NCBI GenBank assembly: GCA_036507005.1
Contig: DASXQT010000075.1
Coordinates: forward strand, 41,460-105,459
Direction of reading: 5' to 3'
DNA length: 64,000 nucleotides
Origin: WS-2 sp036507005
Lineage (GTDB): Bacteria > Eisenbacteria > RBG-16-71-46
The notes beneath the pieces are model-generated. The model saw only the letters and a list, made by a program, of their open reading frames with translations. It searched no databases and had not been told where the DNA came from. The stretch's first letter is position 1. The number at the start of each line of letters is the position of its first letter. Positions 7,576 to 15,452 of this stretch are shown piece by piece. Made by a program: the position numbers and the translations under genes.

Positions 7576-8412
7576 ATGCGCCGATTCCTGCTCGCCGCGA
7601 TCGCCGCGCTCGCAACGCTCGCCGCCGCCGGCGCGGCGGCCGCGGCCGATCTCAACGCCGGGATCGAGCACCGCATCCTGAGGGCCGACAGCGTTCGCGT
7701 GGCGCGGATCCGCGAGCCGGTCTCGGGCGAGTCGGGCGTGGCGGGCGACGACCGCCTCGACGACTTCATCGTCGAGCGCCCGGGGAGCGCCGACCCCGCC
7801 TGGAAGGCCGCCATGGCCGAGCTGCTGGCGCGCGCGATGCGCCGCTACCCGGAGCCCGCGGTCTGCCGCCGCGAGCCGCGCCCGCGACAGGTCCTCTTCG
7901 GCCTCCAGTTCTTCACCGGCGACCTGCGCACGTCGTTCATCGTCTATCTCTCCGACCGCTGCATCGAGTTCTGGACCGCGCGCGTCTTCGAGGGCTCCAC
8001 CGAGATGCACGACTTCTCCCCCCGCTTCCTTGCGCTGCTCAAGCAGGTGTTCCCGTCGGACACCACGGTCCGCCATCTGGACCTCTCGGGCACCATCTCG
8101 TGCGAGGACTACCACCGCGAGCACCCGGAGGCGGCCGTCGTCGAGCAGCTTCCGGAGGCCACCCGGCGCGTGCCGCCCGCGTACCCGAGGGCGGCGAAGA
8201 AGGCGAAGATCGAAGGCGAGGTGGTGCTGGAGGCCATGGTCGGAGCGGACGGCGCCGTGGGCGAAGTGCGGGTCTCGAAGTCCGTGCCCGAGCTCGACGC
8301 CGCGGCCATCGCCTCGGTGCTCGAGTGGCGCTTCGCGCCCGCGCTCGACTGCCGGGGGCAGCCGGTCGCCTGCCGGATCGTGATCCCGGTACAGTTCACG
8401 CTGAGCCGGTAG
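7576..8412 (+). CDS. Secreted/periplasmic protein with TonB C-terminal domain
   Basis: A 278-aa protein with a clear signal sequence (M-R-R-F-L-L-A-A-I-A-A-L, cleavage after A-A-A-A-A). The middle about 150 residues are not recognisable. Residues about 190-278 form a TonB C-terminal fold: P-P-A-Y-P-R-A-A-K-K, G-E-V-V-L-E-A-M-V-G-A-D-G, A-A-I-A-S-V-L-E-W-R-F-A-P-A. True TonB has an N-terminal anchor and a Pro-rich spacer; both are absent, so this is one of the many periplasmic proteins that borrow the fold rather than a classical energy transducer. The ATG at 7576 has GGGAG upstream; the frame is open further up, but that stretch overlaps the previous gene. Confidence 0.75.
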   Translation: MRRFLLAAIAALATLAAAGAAAAADLNAGIEHRILRADSVRVARIREPVSGESGVAGDDRLDDFIVERPGSADPAWKAAMAELLARAMRRYPEPAVCRREPRPRQVLFGLQFFTGDLRTSFIVYLSDRCIEFWTARVFEGSTEMHDFSPRFLALLKQVFPSDTTVRHLDLSGTISCEDYHREHPEAAVVEQLPEATRRVPPAYPRAAKKAKIEGEVVLEAMVGADGAVGEVRVSKSVPELDAAAIASVLEWRFAPALDCRGQPVACRIVIPVQFTLSR

Positions 8413-8434
8413 ATCCCGCGCCCATCCGCGCGAC

Positions 8435-8464
8435 GTGACCGCCGCACCCCGGACGCGCTACATT
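8435..8464 (+). promoter_or_regulatory. Possible promoter for the DUF502-recO-glyQ-glyS group
   Basis: GTGACC (8435-8440), 18-bp spacer, TACATT (8459-8464), about 45 nt before the ATG at 8508. The -10 is good and the -35 is one base off the local TTGACC class. Confidence 0.35.
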
Positions 8465-8507
8465 TGCCTCGGCTACTCACCCCATCTCCGAGGAGAGAGA
8501 TCGACCG

Positions 8508-9254
8508 ATGACGCCCCCCCAGAAAAAGCGCGCCCGTGGCCCCGGGGTCATGGGCCGGATGCGCAACTACCTGCTCGCCGGGATCCTGGTGCTGCTGCCC
8601 TCGGCGCTCACGGTCTGGGTGCTGCTCCTGCTCTTCAACCGGGTGGACAACCTGCTCGGCCGCTACCTGCGCTTCGAGTTCCTCGACTACCGGCGCATCC
8701 CGGGGCTCGGACTGCTCGCCACGGTGCTGCTGCTCATGCTCGTGGGCTGGGTGGCGTCGTGGATCGGCGCCCGCCCGCTGGTGCGCATGTGGGACCGGCT
8801 GTTCACCCGCATCCCCGGCATCGGGATCGTCTACGGCTCGACCAAGTCGCTGGGCGAGGCGTTCCTGAACCAGCAGGAGCAGGCGTTCCGCCAGGTCGTG
8901 CTCGTGCCCTGGCCGCACCCCGGCATGTGGCGCATCGGGTTCGTCACCGGGCCCCCGGGCCCGGACGTGCGCGGGCTGCTCTCGAGCGACATCGAGGTGG
9001 TGTTCGTGCCGCACACGCCCAATCCGGCGTCGGGGTTCGTCCACTACGTCCCGCGCAAGGACATCATCTACCTCGACTGGCCGATCGAGGACGGGCTCAA
9101 GGTGATCGTCTCGGGGGGCGTCGTGCAGCCCGACATGGAGCGCGTGAACGCCACGCGAGCCGCGCGCGGTCTCGAGCCGGCCGCCCCGCACCCGCTGGCG
9201 TCGGGGCAGGCGGGGCCGGAGGGCGCTCCGGCCTCCGGAGCCGCCGAGGGCTGA
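8508..9254 (+). CDS. DUF502 family membrane protein
   Basis: A 248-aa inner-membrane protein with two helices, about residues 21-43 (L-L-A-G-I-L-V-L-L-P-S-A-L) and 67-90. A soluble domain follows with the family signature I-P-G-I-G-I-V-Y-G-S-T-K-S, V-L-V-P-W-P-H-P-G-M-W-R-I-G-F-V-T and F-V-P-H-T-P-N-P-A-S-G-F. The family is widespread in bacteria and plants with no firm biochemical role. ATG 8508 follows GAGGAGAGAG. It lies 2 bp before recO, so the two are probably cotranscribed. Confidence 0.88.
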   Translation: MTPPQKKRARGPGVMGRMRNYLLAGILVLLPSALTVWVLLLLFNRVDNLLGRYLRFEFLDYRRIPGLGLLATVLLLMLVGWVASWIGARPLVRMWDRLFTRIPGIGIVYGSTKSLGEAFLNQQEQAFRQVVLVPWPHPGMWRIGFVTGPPGPDVRGLLSSDIEVVFVPHTPNPASGFVHYVPRKDIIYLDWPIEDGLKVIVSGGVVQPDMERVNATRAARGLEPAAPHPLASGQAGPEGAPASGAAEG

Positions 9255-9256
9255 CC

Positions 9257-10032
9257 GTGGCGCTGGTCCAAAGCGAAGGGATCGTCCTCAAGACTCACGC
9301 GCTCGGCGACACCAGCCGGATCGCGGTGGTCTACACCCGCGAGCGCGGGATGGTGAAGCTGGTGGCGAAGGGCGCGCGCAAGACGCCGAGCCGCTTCGGC
9401 TACGCGCTCGAGCCGCTGACCCGCGGGCGCTACGTCTACTACTGGAAGCCCGACCGCGACCTCCACCTGCTCTCGCAGGCCGACACGATCGCGCCCACCG
9501 GGAGCCGGCTCACGGAGCTCACGCGGCTCGCGCACGCCGAGGCGGCGATCGAGCTGATCGACCGCCTGGTGTGGGGCGAGGAGCCGCACGCCGAGCTGTT
9601 CGATCTGCTCGCCGTGACCCTCGAGGCGGTGACCGCGGCCCCGGCCGAGGGGCTCGCGGCGCTCACCATCGCCTTCGAGCTCCAGGTCGCGAGCCTGCTC
9701 GGCTACCGCCCGCGGCTCGACGCCTGCGCGCGCTGCGGCGGGGCGCTCTCGCCGCGGCGCCTGTTCTCGCCGGCGATCGGCGGGTTGCTGTGCGACCGCT
9801 GCGCCGCGACCGAGGCCACCGTGACGCTCTCGGCCGACGCGCTCGCGGGCCTCGCGCTTCTGCTCACGCGGCCGGTGGCGGAAGCCGGCGCCTACCTCGA
9901 GGTGCGGCGCACGGGCGAGATCCTGCGGGTGGTGGATGCGTTCCTCCGGCATCACTTCCAGCGCTTCCGCGGGCTGCGCTCGCTCGACATGCTGCGCGCC
10001 CTGCCCCGCGCGCGCTCCGACGAGGAGACGCC

Positions 10033-10045
<13 letters not shown>
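9257..10045 (+). CDS. recO: DNA repair protein RecO
   Basis: A 262-aa recombination mediator that loads RecA on gapped DNA through the RecFOR pathway. The N-terminal OB fold is recognisable by V-Q-S-E-G-I-V-L-K-T and G-D-T-S-R-I-A-V-V-Y-T. The C-terminal part carries a four-cysteine zinc site, C157-x2-C160 and C179-x2-C182, as in Deinococcus-type RecO. It begins with GTG 9257, two bases after the DUF502 stop, and its last 13 bp overlap glyQ. Confidence 0.9.
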
Positions 10046-10985
<940 letters not shown>

Positions 10986-10989
<4 letters not shown>

Positions 10990-13316
10990 GCCGGCGCGCG
11001 AGCCCGCCCCGGGCGCGCGCCCCGCGCGTGGGCACGCCGCGGGCGGCGCGCCGGGCCGGGCAGGAGACGCGGGGAGCGAGCGCGAGCTCCCGCCGCGCGT
11101 CCGGCGCTGACGCAACGCCCGCGCCACGGCGCGCGCCCGGCGACAAGCCCGCGCCTCGCCCCGCGCGTGCGGAAGGCGCGAGCCTCGACCTCCTGCTCGA
11201 GATCGGCGTCGAGGAGCTGCCCGCGGGCTACGTGCCCCCGGCGCTCGAGCAGCTCGAGCGCGGCGCGGCCGCGATGCTGGCCGAGCTGAGGCTCGCGTGC
11301 GGCGAGATCCGCACGCTCGGCACGCCGCGGCGGCTCGCGCTCGTCGCGCACGGGCTCGCCGCGCGCCAGACCGACGCGAGCGAGGAGGTCCAGGGCCCCG
11401 CGGTGCGGGTGGCGTACGACGCGGAGGGCAAGCCGACGCGGGCGCTGCTCGGGTTCTGCGCGGCGCGCGGGGTCGACCCCGCGGCGGTGCGCCGGGTCGC
11501 GACGCCGAAGGGCGAGTACGTCGCGGTCACGGTGCGCCACGAAGGCAAGCCCGCGCTCGAGGTGCTGCCGGGACCGCTCGCCGCGCTGGCCCAGCGGCTC
11601 TCGTTCCCCAAGATGATGCGCTGGCTCGCGGACGAGACCCGCTTCGCCCGGCCGGTGCGATGGCTCTCGGCGCTGCTCGGAGGCGAGATCGTGGCGGTGC
11701 GCGCCTTCGCGCTCGAGGCGGGGCGCGAGTCGCGCGGCCACCGGTTCCTGGCACCCGAGCCGGTCGAGATCGCGGGCCCGGCGAGCTACGTCGAGGCGCT
11801 GGAGAAGCGCCGCGTCGTGGCCGACCACCGCGACCGGGCCGCGCGCCTCGGCGGGCAGATCGAGGCCGCGGCGCTCGAGGCGGGCGGGCGCGTGGTGGCG
11901 GACGAGGAGCTGGCCGGGATCGTGAATTTCATGGTCGAGTGGCCCACCGCTTTCTCCGGGCGGTTCGAGGAGCGCTACCTCGACCTGCCGCGCGAGGTGA
12001 TCGTCACCGCGCTGCGCGAGCACCAGCGCTTCTTCGCGGTCGAGGACGAAGCGGGCCGCCTGCTGCCGGCCTTCGTCGCGGTGCGCGATGGCGACGAGCG
12101 CGGGCTCGACCAGGTGCGCAAGGGGAACGAGGACGTGCTGATCGCGCGGCTCCAGGACGCGCGCTTCTACTGGCAGACCGACCTCAAGCATCCGCCCGCG
12201 GAGCGGGTGGATGCGCTCGCGGCCGTGGTGTGGATCGAGGGGCTCGGGACGCTGCGCGACAAGGCGGCGCGGCTGGAGTCGCTGTGCGACTGGCTCGCGG
12301 CGCGCTTTGCGCCCGGTGCGGCCGCCGACGCGCGGCGCGCGGCGCTGCTGTGCAAGACCGACCTGCTCTCCGAGATGATCGGGAGCGGCAAGGAGTATGC
12401 GAGCCTCGAAGGCGTGATGGGCGGGCACTACGCGCGGCGCGCGGGCGAGCCCGAGGCGGTGGCGGCCGCGATCGCCGAGCACTACCGGCCGCGCGGCCCC
12501 GGCGACGCGCTCCCGGCGACCGAGGCGGGGGTGGTGCTGGCGCTCGCGGACAAGCTCGACCACGTGGCGGGGGCGTTCGTGGCCGGCAAGGTTCCGAGCG
12601 GGAGCGAGGATCCCTACGGCGTGCGGCGGGCCGCGAACGGCGTGGTGCGGATCGCGATCGAGCGCGACCTCCGGCTCGACCTGCGGGAGGCGACCCTGCA
12701 GGCCACCGCCCCCTTCTTCGCCGCCGACATGGAGCTGCCGCAGGCCGAGATCGTGCGCACGCTCGGCGAGTTCTGGCGCGGGCGGGTCGAGGCGGCGCTC
12801 GAGGAGCGCGGCGTTCCCTACGACGCGCGCGAGGCGGCGCTCGAGGCGCGCCTCGTGCTCGACGGCGTTGCCCGCGGGCGGCCGGGCTGGATCGACCCCG
12901 GCGACTGCCTGGAGCGCGCCCGCACGCTCACCGGCTTCCGCGGCGACGCGCGCTTCGAGCCGCTCGTGATCCTCTTCAAGCGCGTCGGCAACATCCTCAA
13001 GGCCGCGCCCGAGACCCTGCCCGACGCGCTCGACCGTGCGCGCCTGACCGAGGCCGCGGAGCACGAGCTGCTGGCCGCGCTCGAGGCGGCGCGCGGGCGC
13101 ACCGCGCCGCTGTGGCGCGAGCGCCGCTACGAGAAGATCCTGCCCGCACTGCTCGAGATGGAGCAGGCGATCCACGGCTTCTTCGACCGCGTGCTGGTGA
13201 ACGCCGACGACCTGCCGACCCGCCTGAACCGCCTGCGCCTTCTCACCGAGGTGCGCGAGCTGTTCGTGCGTGGCTGGGACCTGTCGCGCGTCGTCGTGGA
13301 AGGGGAGAAGGGCTGA
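10986..13316 (+). CDS. glyS: Glycyl-tRNA synthetase beta subunit
   Basis: A 776-aa tRNA-binding partner of GlyQ. The recognisable protein starts at L-L-L-E-I-G-V-E-E-L-P-A-G-Y and continues with L-G-T-P-R-R-L-A, L-S-F-P-K-M-M-R-W, E-H-Q-R-F-F-A-V, R-L-Q-D-A-R-F-Y-W and the closing D-L-P-T-R-L-N-R-L-R-L-L. With the coupled GTG at 10986 the protein carries about 60 extra N-terminal residues rich in Arg, Ala and Pro. No better in-frame start with a ribosome site is visible nearer the conserved region, so either the extension is real or a non-canonical start is used. Confidence 0.94.
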
Positions 13317-13377
13317 GGCGCCCCCGCGATTCCAGGGTGCAGTCCGGCACGGCGGCGGACGAAGACAGGAGGGCGTC

Positions 13378-13983
13378 ATGCGCATGATCTTGCCGGCACG
13401 AGCTCTCCGATCGGTGCTGGCCGCGGCTTTGCTCGCCGGCGCGGCCCTCCTCGCGGACGCGGCGCTCGCCCAGCGCTACGTCGAGAGCGAGCACCCCGAC
13501 TTTCCCAGGATCAAGTACGCCGATTCGCTGGTCTCGGTGAACGCCCGCTGCATCGTCAAGCAGTCGAAGCTCAACCTCAAGGTGCGGCCGGTGTACGTGA
13601 ACTGGAGGCCGATCGGGTTCTGCTGAGGGACCTGTCCTGGGGTCTTCGTGAAAGACCCGGAGCGTTATCTCAAGGCGCAGAAGACGGATCTCAGGTGCGT
13701 CGTGAACCCCGGCGGCCACGCCGTGCTCGAGCCCAGCCGGCGGCTGTTCGTCAACTACGAGATCTTCTTCTTCTCGACCAAGGGCGCAATGGACCTGTTC
13801 CGCAGGAAGACGCTGGCCTACTGCGGGTGGCTCACCGATCCCGTGTCCGGCGAGCGCTTCAAGCCCACGGTCAGCTCGCCCAAGCTCGTCTATAAAGGTA
13901 GGCCCTACTACTTCTCGACCATCTCCACCCGCATGAAGTTCGAAGCCATGCCCGACAGCTTCGCGGTGCGAAGGGGGATGTGA
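13378..13983 (+). CDS. Candidate selenoprotein: secreted YHS-repeat protein with in-frame TGA (Sec83)
   Basis: The reading starts at ATG 13378 (AGGAGGG 4 bp upstream) with a signal peptide ending near A-A-L-A-Q, and runs in one frame to TGA 13981-13983 if TGA 13624-13626 is read through. The first module has the YHS-like pattern N-A-R-C ... V-Y-V-N ... I-G-F-C-[TGA]-G-T-C-P-G-V-F-V-K-D-P-E-R-Y-L. In YHS relatives this segment reads FCCxxC, so TGA replaces the first Cys of a CxxC pair, giving U83-G-T-C86. Two further YHS-like modules follow (D-P-V-S-G-E-R-F-K-P ... V-Y-K-G-R-P-Y-Y-F), with their Cys pairs lost. A SECIS-like hairpin lies 20 nt after the TGA. The alternative is a nonsense mutation or sequencing error splitting the gene. 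Confidence 0.6.
13635..13661 (+). promoter_or_regulatory. Bacterial SECIS-like hairpin downstream of in-frame TGA
   Basis: TCC (13635-13637) pairs with GGA (13659-13661). A 2-nt bulge (13638-13639) follows, then GGGTCTT (13640-13646) pairs perfectly with AAGACCC (13652-13658) around the loop CGTGA (13647-13651). The loop begins 20 nt after the TGA and has G as its second base. Known bacterial SECIS elements have a loop about 16-37 nt after UGA with a guanosine among the first two loop bases. Confidence 0.55.
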
Positions 13984-14167
13984 GCGAGGTGGACGCCGGC
14001 GTGAACAACGGGGTCGCCCGGCGCCGGTAGCGCGGCGGCCGCGGCGCGCCAACCCGCGTCCGCACCGCGTTCCGCACCTCGATGCGTGCCGGCACGCTCC
14101 GTGCCCGCGCCCTCTCCCAAGCCCGGCGCGCTCGATCGCACCTGACGTCGCCGGGAACGCACGGGGC

Positions 14168-14183
14168 GCTCCGGAAACGGAGC
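14168..14183 (+). promoter_or_regulatory. Hairpin with GAAA tetraloop in a 5' untranslated region
   Basis: GCTCCG-GAAA-CGGAGC is a perfect 6-bp stem closed by a GNRA tetraloop, ending 20 bp before the ATG at 14204 and just ahead of its Shine-Dalgarno sequence. It may stabilise the message or tune access to the ribosome site. I see no larger riboswitch fold around it. Confidence 0.3.
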
Positions 14184-14203
14184 CGGGGGGATGGGAGGGG
14201 GCG

Positions 14204-15022
14204 ATGAGGCGTCTCGCAGCGGTCGTGTGGGCTGGCGTCGTCGTGACGGCGTGGATCTTCGCCGCAGCGGTACCCGCCGCGGCTCAGTGCTGGGCCTGCT
14301 ACACGGGATGCACTCCCGCCGGCCAGGGCTATCTGTACTGCACCGCGGGCAGCGTGGGAGGCGTTCCGTACTGCGCGGTTGGCGGTGCCTGCAGCAATCC
14401 CGGTGGCGATGGCAACGACATCCCGCCCAAGCTGCGCCGGCCCATCCTGGCCGCCGCGGCGTCCCCGCTCCGCGTCTACGAGCTGCTCTTCCGCTGCCCG
14501 CGGAGCGGGCGACGGTTCTTCGAGACGGAAGAGACCTCCCGCGTGCTCCCCGGAGCGGCGCGGCCGTTCGGGGTTCCGGCCGTGCTCGACGCGCTGAAGC
14601 AGCTCTCGCCCGGTGCCGCCGGCCGGCTCGCGGTCGCGGCCGGTCTGGTGTCGGTGGGCCCGGGATTCATCGACGGCGCGTACCTCGGCGTGGACGGCTC
14701 GGGCTTCGGCATGAGGCTCGCGGCCGAGGGAGCCGGCGTGCGGATGAGCCTCTGCTCGGTGCGCAACGAGGCTCCGGGCGGGTTGCTCGCGGAGGCCGTG
14801 CTCGCCGCGGGCGACCTGCTCGTGGTCCAGGTCGTGATCGGGGGCGAGAGCTTCGTGTGCGTGCTCTCGCCGACGCCGGTCGGGAGCGGGGCCGCCACGG
14901 CGGAGGACGAGGCGGCGGGCCTCAGGAGCGCCTTCCTCGACCAGGTGGACTCGGCCTGGCGCGTTCACCGCGATCCCGGGCTCAGCCTCGAGTTCGTTCC
15001 GCTCATCGGATCCTGCCCGTAG
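14204..15022 (+). CDS. Secreted cysteine-rich protein of unknown function
   Basis: A 272-aa product with a signal peptide (M-R-R-L-A-A-V-V-W-A ..., cleavage near P-A-A-A-Q). The mature N-terminus is a compact Cys cluster (C-W-A-C-Y-T-G-C, Y-C, Y-C, A-C within about 40 residues) that could bind metal or form disulfides. The remaining about 200 residues are a mixed alpha/beta domain (L-A-A-G-D-L-L-V-V-Q-V-V-I-G-G) I do not recognise. The start has a strong GGGAGGGGGCG upstream. It lies 220 bp after the candidate selenoprotein in the same orientation; both are secreted and Cys-bearing, so a shared redox or metal role is possible but unproven. Confidence 0.65.
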   Translation: MRRLAAVVWAGVVVTAWIFAAAVPAAAQCWACYTGCTPAGQGYLYCTAGSVGGVPYCAVGGACSNPGGDGNDIPPKLRRPILAAAASPLRVYELLFRCPRSGRRFFETEETSRVLPGAARPFGVPAVLDALKQLSPGAAGRLAVAAGLVSVGPGFIDGAYLGVDGSGFGMRLAAEGAGVRMSLCSVRNEAPGGLLAEAVLAAGDLLVVQVVIGGESFVCVLSPTPVGSGAATAEDEAAGLRSAFLDQVDSAWRVHRDPGLSLEFVPLIGSCP

Positions 15023-15037
15023 CGGCCGACGGCGGCC

Positions 15038-15089
15038 GCGTCGCCGCCGCGTCGCCGCTGCGTCGCCGCCACGTCGCCGCGTCGCCGCT
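15038..15089 (+). repeat. 11-bp tandem repeat (TCGCCGCYGCG-type)
   Basis: The heptamer TCGCCGC recurs at 15041, 15052, 15063 and 15074 (period 11), then at 15082. It starts about 20 bp downstream of the Cys-rich protein stop codon. It is probably a slippage-prone simple repeat. Confidence 0.5.
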
Positions 15090-15231
15090 CCGCCGCGCCG
15101 CGCGCAACGCCGCACTCGTCCGCGCACATCGCAAGGTCCGCCGCGGGATTCGCGCGGTCGCGGGATTGCGGGATGCGATGCCCGTCGGATCGCGCGGAGC
15201 GCCCACCCGTCGCGAGGGGGTCCTGCGACCT

Positions 15232-15257
15232 CCGTTCCCGGAACGGCTTGGGTTTTT
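15232..15257 (+). terminator. Possible intrinsic terminator
   Basis: CCGTTC-CCG-GAACGG (15232-15246), then six bases and TTTTT (15253-15257). The gap between stem and T-tract makes it a weak candidate for the end of the 14204 transcript. Confidence 0.3.
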
Positions 15258-15452
15258 CGGCGCCCCGATCCTGCGTCCCGCACGATCCTCCGGCATGGGC
15301 GATGCTGCGTACCGCACCTCGGCGTTTCTACGCCACCAGTACGGGCCCACACTCGACGCGTTTGACGCCGATCCCTGGGCCCCCGGCACCGACTCAGGAG
15401 TGACCGGGAGCGCCCGTTCTGGAAAACGGACGGATCACGCGAGGTGGATGCC

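Larger units (their letters stand above)
15023..15452. other. Intergenic region with short tandem repeat and a terminator-like hairpin
   Basis: About 430 bp without a convincing gene. It contains an 11-bp tandem repeat right after the upstream stop (15038-15089) and a small hairpin plus T-tract (15232-15257). TTGACG at 15362-15367 has no suitable -10, so I cannot place the promoter of the downstream surface protein. Confidence 0.4.

Noticed and set aside
13378..13626. Reading the first YHS module as a complete 82-aa protein
   Set aside because: It would end after F-C, in the middle of a conserved domain whose rest continues in the same frame directly after the TGA.
14090..14203. c-di-GMP riboswitch suggested by the GAAA tetraloop hairpin
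   Set aside because: Only one stem is present; the paired GCAAACC and GCAAAGC-like conserved segments are absent.
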